DNA of 64,000 bases. Origin: G963662655 sp963666875. GTDB lineage: Bacteria > Cloacimonadota > Cloacimonadia > Cloacimonadales > JAIOQZ01. The stretch is from contig CAXXPU010000019.1 of assembly GCA_963666875.2 (NCBI GenBank), positions 434,001-498,000 of the forward strand, in the 5' to 3' direction. The translations under genes and the position numbers were made by a program. Below are positions 18,660-27,434 of this stretch, in pieces; within the stretch, counting starts at the first letter, position 1; each line of letters begins with the position of its first letter. The notes beneath the pieces were generated by a model that made no database searches, was not told where the DNA came from, and was given only the letters and a program-made list of their open reading frames with translations.

Positions 18660-19620
18660 TTAATTCACTAACAAGGCTTCGATAACTGTCTGGAAGGTGG
18701 CGACGTTAGCCTGTTGCGGGATGGAGTCGTCCGCGAAATATTCGTCGCCGCCGCCGCCGATAAGTGCTACCAGGGCGATGAACTGTCTCGAATTAATAAC
18801 TTCAGTACCGTACATCTGCTCGAACGGAACTGCGATCTCGATGCAGCTCGAAGTCATTGCGATTTCACACTCGAGCATATTCGTATCCACCGCACCCGGA
18901 TTCGAAAGGCTCACGATATACGGGTCTGCCAGCGCCCAATTGCAGATCGCGATATCTGCGCCGAAGTTATCGGGAGTTGTTACGGTTTTGCGAAGCCGGT
19001 TTCCGGCATCGCCACCACCGATCGTCGAAAAATCGTTCACGCCGGTACCGTCGCCGAAATCCTTGTCTATGTAAAAATTCACCGTATTATCCGAACTCGA
19101 GAATTCACCGGTCACACAGATGAAAAGAAAGGAATCGTTCCGGGCAAGATACAGCGAGCCGAAATCGTTCGGTCCCCAGTTCGAATCATGTTCGTTCACG
19201 TAGAACGGGGCGTTCCAGTCGCTTAAATCGGCATCGACGGTAATCGCACGTTCCTCGAGCGGTGCGAAATACTCAAAAACCACGGTATCGACCGTCGTGA
19301 CACGATCCGGCAATACCGTTACCTCAACGCTCTTACTTCCGTACAGCGAAGAGAAGAAATTCAATGAATAGTTGCCTGCCGACAGGGGTTCCACATGCCA
19401 GTATCCATCCGTATCCGTCGTGGTGCTTCCGAAATCGAAAAACTCTCCGTCATTGTTCAGATAGAGATTTACCGTTGCGATAATCGTATCGGTCGAGGCC
19501 TCTTCAAACTGCACATAACCCTCTATCGACGCGTTGTGGTAAAATGGACCGTCGGTGGGTGTTTTTTTCACACGCGACAAATATCAGTAGTATGGCGATG
19601 ATGCCTGTTATCCATTTCAT
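18660..19620 (-). pseudogene. Surface lipoprotein with DOMON/CBM9-like domain, frameshifted after the lipobox
   Basis: The start ATG at 19620 encodes a lipoprotein signal (MKWITGIIAILLIFVAC, Cys17). Immediately after the Cys, a run of seven A's (19562-19568 region) throws the frame. One base fewer gives the continuous sequence VACEKTPTDGPFYHN and a 319-residue protein. The mature part has a carboxypeptidase-regulatory-like beta-sandwich (IEGYVQFEEAST) and a CBM9- or DOMON-like domain (ITVDADLSDWNAPFYV) of the kind that binds sugars. This may be a sequencing error, a true mutation, or slippage-controlled expression. The gene lies between the glycogen-binding lipoprotein and the amylase and probably shares their operon. 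Confidence 0.75.
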
Positions 19621-19637
19621 TTTTCGTACCTCATGAT

Positions 19638-20054
19638 CTATTCGATGACCAGCACGGAATTCTTTCCGCCGTAGCCGTCGTCTGTGTAGTCGAGTGCATT
19701 GGGATCGGTGAACCACGAATTGCGATCAACCACGTATTTATATGTGTATCTACCGGGCGTGAGCTTCTTGACGAGAGTCCAAATGCCGTCACCTGCTTCC
19801 AGATCGCCATGAGTTCCGTCGTCGTACATTTTATCGATGTTGGGATCGTACTGAGCGCTGGTGGACGCGGTTCCACCCCAGAGGTTATCCGGGAAATCAC
19901 CCGCCAGCGTCACCATCCTCGCCGATGGCGCTTCGTATTGGAACACGACGCCTTCCTTCGTCTTGTAGGGCGGAGGGAGCCGTTTCTTGATGAAGTTCAG
20001 CTCGCAGCCGGCGACAAGAAGGATGACGATGAGAATAACAAGATATCTCTGCAT
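19638..20054 (-). CDS. Glycogen-binding (CBM48-like) lipoprotein
   Basis: A 138-residue protein consisting of a lipoprotein signal (LLVAGC, Cys17), a short linker and one glycogen-binding E-set domain. The domain signature is VTLAGDFPDN, then RYTYKYVVDRNSWFTDPNA and DDGYGGKNSVLVI, as in the amylase repeats. An insertion (NIDKMYDDGTHGDLEAGDG) contains an acidic calcium-site-like loop. An AAGGAGG site precedes the ATG. It lies 9 bases after the barrel gene and probably presents starch or glycogen fragments at the cell surface for the neighbouring amylase and porin. Confidence 0.88.
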   Translation of the reverse strand: MQRYLVILIVILLVAGCELNFIKKRLPPPYKTKEGVVFQYEAPSARMVTLAGDFPDNLWGGTASTSAQYDPNIDKMYDDGTHGDLEAGDGIWTLVKKLTPGRYTYKYVVDRNSWFTDPNALDYTDDGYGGKNSVLVIE

Positions 20055-20063
20055 ACAACCTCC

Positions 20064-22130
20064 TTAGAACTTAAGGGTCGCTTCCAGCATAAAGCGTTTT
20101 TCGTTCTCGAGCGCCTGTTCAGCCTGGCGAATCTTCTCGCCCGTATCCAGATAGGCGTTTTCCGTGTATTCCTCGTAATCGGCAGCCTCGGTAAGATATT
20201 CGTCACGTCCGCCCATATAGAATTCATCCGTAACACCGTTGAGCACGCGCGGACTGACACCCCACCCGAAGGTGAGCCGAACCTGATCGGACAGGACATA
20301 GGCTAGTTCGGTGTAGTTACTCACCCATACGTCCTCGTCGTTGCCGAAATCGGTTTCGAGTACCAGATAGGGATCGTTGTAGTACGGAACGCGCGTGCTG
20401 GACCAGATCATCCATTCCTTGCTCAGGTGGATGCCGATCGCGATCACGTTTTCGATGTATTTCGCTTCCCGCATGAATCCCTGATGGGCAAAGGTAGCAT
20501 CCCAGTCGATATCGATGGGAAGCAGAAGCTTGAACTTGTAGCCCAGCGCGAGGTTCCAGACCAGCGCTTCATCGTATCCGAGCACTGTGTAGCGATTGAA
20601 AGGCATGTCGGAATAACGCTGGAACCAGCGACCATTGCCGTCGGTCTTCTCCATGTAGCGATAATAATTGTTCCAGTCAACCAGCGAATCCGGGAAATCG
20701 TAAGTCCAGTATTTCATCCCGAAGTTTGCCGTGAAATCTCCTGCTTCGAAGTCGGCGCCCAGACCGATACGATTGCGGGATATCTCTTCAGTCGTTGTTT
20801 CGGGGTTTGGGGTGAGGTTATCCGGGTTCGCGCCGGTATCGATAATATACTCGACCGTGTTGGTCTGCAAATGAGCGTTCAATTTCAACGCGGCTGGAAA
20901 ATCGACGCGCAAACCATACCATCCGGCGTCACCTTTCATCCAGGTGACTTCCTCCTCCACGATCAGGGGGTAGTTCTCATTGCCGTAGTTCTTGAAGTTG
21001 TCGCGGTTCTCGAACGTGGAATATTCGGCATCGATCGCGAACATCATCGGCGCATTCCAGCCTCCGCCCATCATGTTGTGTTCATAGGTCAGATCGTAGC
21101 CGTATGTATCGTGCTTCTGGAGGAGGTCGGATGTCGAAATCCTCGCGCCGTAGATCGTATTTCCCACGCGGAGAGACTTTTCGTTGTTCTCCCGGGACGA
21201 TATCAGCCAGCTCAGAGTGGCTCTTTCAGCGCCGTTATCGTTCTCGGAATCGGTCGCGTCGTCGGTATAAAACCCTTCGAGTGTGAAGCGAAGCGGGATG
21301 TCGCCCATGAAGCTGTCGAAGAACTCGTCGCCGGATTTCGCATACACGCCGCGCTGATTGTAGCCGAAGTCGTAGTGATATTTACCGATGTCGCCGACAA
21401 GGTGCAGGGGATCGTCGAAGGTTATAAACCCGTACTTGTCGAAGGCGGTGAGCTGGAAATACTCGGTTTTCAGCCGGAGGTAGGTCTTCTTGAAGGTGAG
21501 GTGTGTCATCCACATGTCGGTGCCTTCAGTGGCATTGTTGATGTTCATCACCGTGAATCCTTCGAACTGGTCGTTGAACCGAATCTTCAGTCCCAGGTCG
21601 ATAATGTGGTTCGGTTTGTCCAGCATGTATCGCGATTCTTCTTCCTCTTTCTGGAAGATGTATTTCGTGTAGTACCGACCGGTGAAATAGACCTTGGGAT
21701 TGATCATGCTGGCGATTCCTTCGCGCTTGACTTCTTTCGCGGCGACCATCTTGCCTTTACCGTCGATCTCAACCAGGGAATTGGAGCCGCCGTAGCCATC
21801 GTCCATCAGGTTGCTGTGATCGGGATCGAAGAACCAGTTTCCATCGACCACGAACTTGTACTGGTGTTTTCCGGGTGGCATCTTGACCGTCGCGGTCCAT
21901 ACCCCGTCATCATTCTTCTGCATCGGCGTCGCGGAGGTGTTCCATTCGTTGAACGTCCCCGCAACGGATACTGACTGCGCGTCCGGCGCGTTATACTGGA
22001 ATTCCACACCGCCGGGTACCTCCCTCACCGCAGCGTACAGCCACATACACGGCGCTGACAGAAGAATGACCAAGACCAGACCGAGTGATCGTGTTGCTTT
22101 ATCAAGCCGACTCTTGTTGGGCGCTTTCAT
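20064..22130 (-). CDS. Outer-membrane beta-barrel with N-terminal glycogen-binding domain
   Basis: A signal peptide ending near MWLYA is followed by one CBM48-like domain (VEFQYNAPDAQSVSVAGTFN start, KHQYKFVVDGNWFFDP core, DDGYGGSNS tail; about residues 35-125). The remaining about 550 residues of alternating aromatic-rich strands end RFMLEATLKF, a typical barrel C-terminus with terminal Phe. This looks like a porin carrying its own periplasmic or plug-like glucan-binding module. The start at 22130 has a clear AGGAGA site; longer frames begin at 22187 (overlapping the upstream stop by one base) or 22196. It resembles no SusC: no TonB box or plug domain is seen. Confidence 0.82.
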   Translation of the reverse strand: MKAPNKSRLDKATRSLGLVLVILLSAPCMWLYAAVREVPGGVEFQYNAPDAQSVSVAGTFNEWNTSATPMQKNDDGVWTATVKMPPGKHQYKFVVDGNWFFDPDHSNLMDDGYGGSNSLVEIDGKGKMVAAKEVKREGIASMINPKVYFTGRYYTKYIFQKEEEESRYMLDKPNHIIDLGLKIRFNDQFEGFTVMNINNATEGTDMWMTHLTFKKTYLRLKTEYFQLTAFDKYGFITFDDPLHLVGDIGKYHYDFGYNQRGVYAKSGDEFFDSFMGDIPLRFTLEGFYTDDATDSENDNGAERATLSWLISSRENNEKSLRVGNTIYGARISTSDLLQKHDTYGYDLTYEHNMMGGGWNAPMMFAIDAEYSTFENRDNFKNYGNENYPLIVEEEVTWMKGDAGWYGLRVDFPAALKLNAHLQTNTVEYIIDTGANPDNLTPNPETTTEEISRNRIGLGADFEAGDFTANFGMKYWTYDFPDSLVDWNNYYRYMEKTDGNGRWFQRYSDMPFNRYTVLGYDEALVWNLALGYKFKLLLPIDIDWDATFAHQGFMREAKYIENVIAIGIHLSKEWMIWSSTRVPYYNDPYLVLETDFGNDEDVWVSNYTELAYVLSDQVRLTFGWGVSPRVLNGVTDEFYMGGRDEYLTEAADYEEYTENAYLDTGEKIRQAEQALENEKRFMLEATLKF

Positions 22131-22186
22131 TCTATCTCCTGTTCCATCGATTTTCATGAATTTATTGTTGTTGTAGATCGTTTTCA

Positions 22187-23698
22187 TCAGAACCACCCCT
22201 TGAGGATCAGCTTCACCTCTTTCTGCATGTCACCGCCGGATGCGAAACTGTCGTCGTTCACGAGTCCATACTGTCCCCACCAGCTTGGTCCATATTGAAG
22301 GTAGAGTTCAGTGTTGCCGCTGAGGCGGTACTGGATCTCGCCGAAGATGCTGTGGCGCGATCCGAGTTCATCTGTCGCGATCATACCGCGCATGAAGAAC
22401 TTCCAGTCCTGTGTCAGATTGACACTCACTTCGACACCGGTAAGCTGAATCTCCGAGCTTTCTCCGATATCCTTGATCTTGAACTGGGTAAGCAGTTTTG
22501 CCAGGCGGTTTTCCACAGACAGTTCCGAGAAGAAATCGAAATGATTCTCGTCATAGTAGTTATTCTGCTCATCCCGATTTTCCACATATACCTTGCCCTT
22601 GAAACCCTGGACGAACTCGACGTACATCTCGGTGTATATCGTCTGATTCTTGTTGTAAACGTCGATCAATTCCTGTTGCAGATCTCCGTTATCGTCCTCC
22701 CAGGTATCATAGATTTGGACTGGGACGTGATTCTTCGATTGCGAATAGTTCACCGACAGTGTAACCGCACGACCTGAAACGAGATATTTCGAATTGACCC
22801 AGAAGCCGTATTCGTTTCGCTTGTCGTCACCCATGTAATTCCGGTACGTGTTTCCATACGACCACACGCCTGGCTGAAGTAAAATATAACCCAGCTTGGC
22901 CGTACCCACTCTGATTCCGTTCAATTCTGCCTTGCCGGCCACGTTGGACTTCCAGAAATCCCCGAAACCCGAATAGGTGTCGTTCTCCGCTTCCACGTCC
23001 TCTTCCGCCGGTACTTCGGTACGGGCAAACTCGGCATTCAGATAATATCTTCCCATTCCGGCATGAACGTCGATGGCCGCGACTTCGTTATAATCGTCCT
23101 TCGCGGCAGTTGGGTAGTTCTTGCGCTGATAGAAGACGCCCATTCTAACGCGTTCGAGAAGATTCTGGCGATAGCGCACCAGGTGGATGTCGTCCCCTTC
23201 ACCGGAAGAGAAATCCGAGAAGACGTAGGTCACGCTTCCGCCGAACGGATACCATGCGTCCATTCGCACACCCTGTCCGTTTCCGTCGTTGTTGACCGAA
23301 CCGGTGTTCACGATTCCGAGCATGGAGCCATCCGTCCAGTAGTGACCGCTTTCGCGGGTGAACAGGACACTCTGAGCGCCCCACCCGTATTTCTCGTATC
23401 GATACTGGACGTGTCCTTCGCCAAATACAATTTCCGTTCTACCGGAATTCTTGTAGGCGTCCCGATCCTTGTCGTTGTCGGCATAGATCTTGAAGAAAAC
23501 TTCCGCGTTTCGAATCGGGCTGGAGAAGAATCGGGTTTCTATATAGTAGTTCGGGTCCCACATATTCCATTTGTATTCTTCGGAATCGTAGGTTCTTCCG
23601 AATTGACCCTCCAGATAGCCCTCCATCTTGATCGGGCCGGCCTTCAGTATTGCGGTAACGAGGAGGATCATCATGAATGCGATGGTTCGTTTTTTCAT
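22187..23698 (-). CDS. Outer-membrane beta-barrel protein (porin-like)
   Basis: A signal peptide (MKKRTIAFMMILLVTAILKA) precedes about 480 residues of amphipathic strands rich in Tyr and Trp, ending VKLILKGWF with a terminal aromatic typical of barrels. No enzymatic motif is visible. It resembles the barrel part of the next gene in composition and layout, and the two are coupled (one-base stop/start overlap if the longer downstream start is used). The ATG at 23698 has an AAGGA site; an upstream in-frame start at 23719 lies within the preceding gene. It probably forms a second channel, or a partner, for glucan uptake. Confidence 0.75.
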   Translation of the reverse strand: MKKRTIAFMMILLVTAILKAGPIKMEGYLEGQFGRTYDSEEYKWNMWDPNYYIETRFFSSPIRNAEVFFKIYADNDKDRDAYKNSGRTEIVFGEGHVQYRYEKYGWGAQSVLFTRESGHYWTDGSMLGIVNTGSVNNDGNGQGVRMDAWYPFGGSVTYVFSDFSSGEGDDIHLVRYRQNLLERVRMGVFYQRKNYPTAAKDDYNEVAAIDVHAGMGRYYLNAEFARTEVPAEEDVEAENDTYSGFGDFWKSNVAGKAELNGIRVGTAKLGYILLQPGVWSYGNTYRNYMGDDKRNEYGFWVNSKYLVSGRAVTLSVNYSQSKNHVPVQIYDTWEDDNGDLQQELIDVYNKNQTIYTEMYVEFVQGFKGKVYVENRDEQNNYYDENHFDFFSELSVENRLAKLLTQFKIKDIGESSEIQLTGVEVSVNLTQDWKFFMRGMIATDELGSRHSIFGEIQYRLSGNTELYLQYGPSWWGQYGLVNDDSFASGGDMQKEVKLILKGWF

Positions 23699-23708
23699 CG
23701 AGTAATCC

Positions 23709-24614
23709 TTATAATTCAAAATCGTCCATGTCGAACCGCAGTCCGAAGGTCAAACGATAGGTGCTGCCCAATTCATTATGCTGATAGACGGCGCCGTCAA
23801 GCGACCACCAGCTCGATTTCAATCCGAAGCCGGCGGTCAGATTCTCGCCACTCAAGCCGATCCGGGGTGCGAATACGTTGTAGAACCACATCTCGCAGCC
23901 GAGATTAAGCTGACTGTCGCCGCCTTCCCATTGGTAATCCGCCAGGAAATTGACAATGTCCTTCCAGCTGTAACATGCTCCGGCAACATACTGACGATCC
24001 AGCTTGTCGCCCTCTTCCACCAGCTTGAACTCGGGACGGAGAATATTGCGTGTCACGAGGCTGAAGGTCAGCGATTTCACCGGCTGAACCTGCATTCCCA
24101 AATCCAGATCTGCCTTACTCACTTCCTTCGCGTCCGCGTATCCAGGGACGCTGACCCGGGAATATTTCAGCGTCGCACCGAATCTGACCGGAACATCGCC
24201 CAGCCAGACGATCGAAGCGCCGCCCAGATGGAACACGTCCTCGTAATACTCGCCATCGAGACAAACCTGCGTCCAGGCGAAACCGGTACGTATGTACGGC
24301 AACGGCATAGCCAGGGCGATCATTTCGCTATTCAGTCCCGAAATACCATAGAGGTTCTGATGAGACATGGTAAACGAGTATTGTTTCACTCTCGTCAATC
24401 CGGCGGGATTCCAGAACAGGGCGGTTGGATCGTCGCTCAACGCGGTGTAGGCGTTCCCGAGCGCGTATGCCCGGGCACCGTGATTCATACCCTTGAAATC
24501 CGCATGAGCCTGTTGCGGAAATAAAACCATGAGACCGATCGCGATCAAGCAAACCATCGAGAAATAGCGTCTCACCGGAGTATATAAAATCTTTCTTTTT
24601 TCAATCATATTCAT
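23709..24614 (-). CDS. PorV/PorQ-like (UPF0164) outer-membrane protein
   Basis: The signal peptide ends near QQAHA. The mature N-terminus (GMNHGARAYALGNAYTALSDDPTALFWNPAGL) is the hallmark of the PorV/PorQ/UPF0164 family, FadL-like barrels that in Bacteroidetes act with the type IX secretion system. The rest is a barrel ending FGLRFDMDDFEL. Several in-frame starts exist; 24614 gives the cleanest signal peptide. Its place among secreted proteins with NPFNP-type tails is consistent with a secretion or attachment role, but FadL-type transport is also possible. Confidence 0.8.
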   Translation of the reverse strand: MNMIEKRKILYTPVRRYFSMVCLIAIGLMVLFPQQAHADFKGMNHGARAYALGNAYTALSDDPTALFWNPAGLTRVKQYSFTMSHQNLYGISGLNSEMIALAMPLPYIRTGFAWTQVCLDGEYYEDVFHLGGASIVWLGDVPVRFGATLKYSRVSVPGYADAKEVSKADLDLGMQVQPVKSLTFSLVTRNILRPEFKLVEEGDKLDRQYVAGACYSWKDIVNFLADYQWEGGDSQLNLGCEMWFYNVFAPRIGLSGENLTAGFGLKSSWWSLDGAVYQHNELGSTYRLTFGLRFDMDDFEL

Positions 24615-24649
24615 TATTCCCATTCCTGCGACTTCACGATACATGAGAA

Positions 24650-25753
24650 TCAGTTCACGACAACGACGGCTTCCCGGTGGCTGGTCTCCCCCGTAATCGC
24701 GACAAATCTTAAGATATAGACGCCGAAGGGAACCCGGTTTCCATCTCGATCCCGTCCGTTCCATTCCCATTTCAGGGCATCGACTTCCACCGCACGTCCA
24801 ATTCTCTTGCCGTTCAAGTCGTAGATTTCAACGTAGAAATACATATCCCGGTTCGGTTCGAGCAGAAACTCGACCTTTTCTCCCCTGGTCGGTGCGAAAA
24901 CCTTACCGTTCAGGAACCTGATGCGATCGACTTTCAGTCTTTGCGAATCGAAGGGAGGGGATTTAAAATAGGTCACGATACGATTCGGCAGGACTCCCAT
25001 ATCCGGTTGCCCGTCACCGTCCTGATCCACATTGATCTCGACGTAATTGTCCAGCACGACGCGCTCCGTGTCGTCCGGCATACCGCCGAGGTTGTCGGGT
25101 GCCGCATCGGGACTGCTGCTGTAATCAGCGCCACCGGTAATCATCGCCACGAGCTTGATGTACGGATAGTTCAGCATCGACCTTTCGTCACTATAATAGA
25201 TTGCGCTCCAGGGTATCTTCGCCTCGAGAGACCTGCCCTGGGCTCCGGTGTTGAAGGTCGCGAAATCCTCGAATCCCGAGCCGGACCACTCGACGGCCTC
25301 GTGCTGGTATCCCTCCTTGACCATCCATGCCTGTGGATTGGTGTTGGTGTCCCAGGTCGCCAGGAAGAAGTCGGGGTAACTGTTGGAGAACCAGATCAGG
25401 CGTTTCCAAGTGTTGAGGTCTTCCATGTTGTCGATACCGTAGTCGTCGTAAACATCGAAGAAGAGAACGACGTTGTTGTCCCAGCAAATCGCATCGACCG
25501 CCACATAGAGGTAACTCAGGTCCCAGGTCAGCCGGATCTGCTGTATGTCGTTGTTCTCTCCCCAGCGAGAATCGTTGGGGTATTCGAGCAGGATTCCGGT
25601 CGAATCGTTGAGGATAAATTCGTCCTCGGTGAATTCATCGCTGTAGCCGTTGATGACGATCCGTCCGGAGAGGTCTTCGGCGGTGATAGCGAACAACTGA
25701 AAAGAAAATACGAGAACTGTCAGGGTAACAAACCACTTCATAGACGCGTCCAT
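24650..25753 (-). CDS. Secreted DOMON/CBM9-like protein with FlgD-type Ig tail
   Basis: A 367-residue exported protein. The signal peptide (MKWFVTLTVLVFSFQLFA) begins at the fifth codon. A glucodextranase/CBM9-like domain follows (about 25-250), with IRLTWDLSYLYVAVDAICWDN and YGIDNMED segments typical of sugar- or heme-binding beta-sandwiches. A C-terminal Ig-like unit ends YVEIYDLNGKRIGR...GVYILRFVAITG, as in FlgD/type IX tails but without NPFNP. A 12-base-pair hairpin (25763-25792) lies directly upstream and includes the GGAG that would serve as its ribosome-binding site. A starch-related role is inferred from context only. Confidence 0.75.
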   Translation of the reverse strand: MDASMKWFVTLTVLVFSFQLFAITAEDLSGRIVINGYSDEFTEDEFILNDSTGILLEYPNDSRWGENNDIQQIRLTWDLSYLYVAVDAICWDNNVVLFFDVYDDYGIDNMEDLNTWKRLIWFSNSYPDFFLATWDTNTNPQAWMVKEGYQHEAVEWSGSGFEDFATFNTGAQGRSLEAKIPWSAIYYSDERSMLNYPYIKLVAMITGGADYSSSPDAAPDNLGGMPDDTERVVLDNYVEINVDQDGDGQPDMGVLPNRIVTYFKSPPFDSQRLKVDRIRFLNGKVFAPTRGEKVEFLLEPNRDMYFYVEIYDLNGKRIGRAVEVDALKWEWNGRDRDGNRVPFGVYILRFVAITGETSHREAVVVVN

Positions 25754-25762
25754 TCGATATAG

Positions 25763-25792
25763 GTCTCCCTCCGCGGTTTGGCGGAGGGAGAC
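25763..25792. other. Perfect 12-bp hairpin in the intergenic gap
   Basis: gtctccctccgc and gcggagggagac pair around a six-base loop. No T-tract follows on the minus strand, so it is not a standard terminator. It sits between two glucan-region genes, 9 bases before the ATG of the second, and holds that gene's GGAG sequence in the stem. It could stabilise the upstream mRNA end, cause partial termination, or limit translation of the downstream gene. Confidence 0.6.
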
Positions 25793-25801
25793 ACAAGATG
25801 A

Positions 25802-27184
25802 TTACTTGATGAGGATAACCTTACCGGAAGCCGTGATTCTGCCGCCTTTCAGCTTCATAAGATACACGCCGGAAGATACTGACTTGTTGTTGTCGTCGGT
25901 TCCGTTCCAAACCACACGGGTCTCGCCCTGCGGCGCTCTGTCATCATAGAGTGTGCGGACCTTCTGACCCTTCAGATTGTAGATGGTGAGCTCGACCTTC
26001 TGTTCTTTTTCGAGGTTGAACATGACAGTCGTCTCGGGATTGAAGGGGTTGGGATAGTTAGTCAGATTCACGCCCTGGAATTCGGGCACGGTAACATCGT
26101 GCGAGTCGTTGGACATCTGTCCGTATTCGACTTCGACGAGCATGGTGGATTCGCTGTCGTCAATGTTGATGATGTGGTTTGTGAAAGCCCCGGCTTCGAC
26201 GTCCATGCTGTTGCGTCCGAACTTGAATTCGAGGTACTTCTGGGAGCCGGACGGGAAGGTCACATCGACGGTCCAGATGTTGTCGCCCTGGTCTGTGAGC
26301 GGATGCGTGTTGGCAGCAAAATCCCAGTCGAGCGGAGCAACGCCACCGCAGATGCAGAGCGTGGTGAAATCGACACCCGCATTGACGGAATCGGCGACAT
26401 CGCAATTGAATGTCACGGTGACATCCTGCGTGGTGTAGTTCGCGGGATCGTCATTGTTGAAATAGACCACGTCCAGAACCATCGTCGGGTTCGTGTCGTC
26501 GATCTCGAGCGTACGATTGGCGATCGCGTCTTCCCAGTTTACGCCGTTGACGAATTTGTATTCGATCATCGGGCTGCTACCCTGTGCGAAAAGCACGTCG
26601 CCGGCGTAGATGTTATTACCCTGGTCCGTGAGCAGGTTCGCTCCCGCTGTCCAGTCGTTGAATGAACCGGCTATCGAGACGACGCCCTGTACACCGACCA
26701 ATGTCAGATCGACCTGGAAGGTGACCGTCACGTCCTGTGCAAGCGGCGAGCCGATGGTGTACGTTCCCGGTGCGTCAGCCGTGAAGGGACCGGCGTTGTT
26801 CTGGTCGGTACCGTAGGAATAGGTGTCGTCCGAAGCATCGTGACCCTCGCAATAGAACTCCACAACATCGCCCGTGGAAAAGGTTCCGGCTTCGAGGATT
26901 AAGTTATATTCGTCGTTGTTGCCCACTTCGCCGAGATAGTTCATATCCATCGAATCCCATTCCGATTCTCCGGAAAGTCGATAATAGAACATTGCGGAGA
27001 TATCCACGCCCTGCCCCTCGCCGGGGGTGACTCCGTCTTTCCAAATCTGATAGTAAATGGTCAAATCTTCGGTCGGAACGTGGAACGTACCCGAGTTGGG
27101 CCATATATTGCCACTCCATCCGATTTCTGCGCTCAATACGAGTGCAAATGAAACAAGGATCAGCATCATACCGATTCGTCTCAT
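25802..27184 (-). CDS. Secreted starch-binding-like protein with type IX-style C-terminus
   Basis: A 460-residue exported protein. The signal peptide ends near LVLSAEIG, followed by an N-terminal beta-sandwich and then two CBM20/E-set-like domains. The first runs VTVTFQVDLTLVGVQG...VSIAGSFNDW and the second VTVTFNCDVADSVN...YLEFKFGRN. The sorting-like module has LTNYPNPFNPETTV and ends SGVYLMKLKGG...KVILIK. An AGGAGG site lies 7 bases before the ATG. It is the most upstream of the secreted-protein genes and is separated from malG by 250 bases. It probably binds starch or maltodextrin at the cell surface. Confidence 0.85.
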   Translation of the reverse strand: MRRIGMMLILVSFALVLSAEIGWSGNIWPNSGTFHVPTEDLTIYYQIWKDGVTPGEGQGVDISAMFYYRLSGESEWDSMDMNYLGEVGNNDEYNLILEAGTFSTGDVVEFYCEGHDASDDTYSYGTDQNNAGPFTADAPGTYTIGSPLAQDVTVTFQVDLTLVGVQGVVSIAGSFNDWTAGANLLTDQGNNIYAGDVLFAQGSSPMIEYKFVNGVNWEDAIANRTLEIDDTNPTMVLDVVYFNNDDPANYTTQDVTVTFNCDVADSVNAGVDFTTLCICGGVAPLDWDFAANTHPLTDQGDNIWTVDVTFPSGSQKYLEFKFGRNSMDVEAGAFTNHIINIDDSESTMLVEVEYGQMSNDSHDVTVPEFQGVNLTNYPNPFNPETTVMFNLEKEQKVELTIYNLKGQKVRTLYDDRAPQGETRVVWNGTDDNNKSVSSGVYLMKLKGGRITASGKVILIK

Positions 27185-27272
27185 AATGAACCTCCTGTAT
27201 TTTTTTTCTATATCTAAGACTTTATTACCCCCATCTCCTACCCTCTGCCATAAATGCGAGAGAGATATAAGG

Positions 27273-27434
27273 ATGCTCGCCCGGAGGTCGAGCGCTACAG
27301 GGATGCGGACGATGACGTCCGCGTTCCTTTTGAGACCGAGCGCTTCAGCGGAGCGCAGTTATCTCTCCTGTCTCCTGTCTCCTGTAATAAAATACCACAT
27401 CTATCCGTTTCGTCAAGAACACATTACGGTTTTT
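27273..27434. repeat. Dispersed repeat block and 7-base tandem repeats between malG and the starch-binding gene
   Basis: Copy of the gctcgcccggaggtcgagcgctac repeat family at 27273-27300, followed by a hairpin atgcggac-gatgac-gtccgcgt (27303-27324) and a second partial gagcgcttcagcggagcgcag. Three tandem ctcctgt units lie at 27365-27385. No gene is supported. Confidence 0.6.
27389..27416 (-). promoter_or_regulatory. Possible sigma-70 promoter for the starch-binding gene
   Basis: On the minus strand TTGACG (27411-27416) is followed after 16 bases by TATTTT (27389-27394). It would give a leader of about 200 bases containing the repeat block. The match is moderate. Confidence 0.3.

Noticed and set aside
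20427..21974. A 515-codon plus-strand open frame
   Set aside because: It is antisense to the barrel with the glycogen-binding domain and shows no protein-like features of its own.
20064..23698. SusC-type TonB-dependent transporter
   Set aside because: Neither barrel has a plug domain or TonB box, and both are much shorter than SusC.
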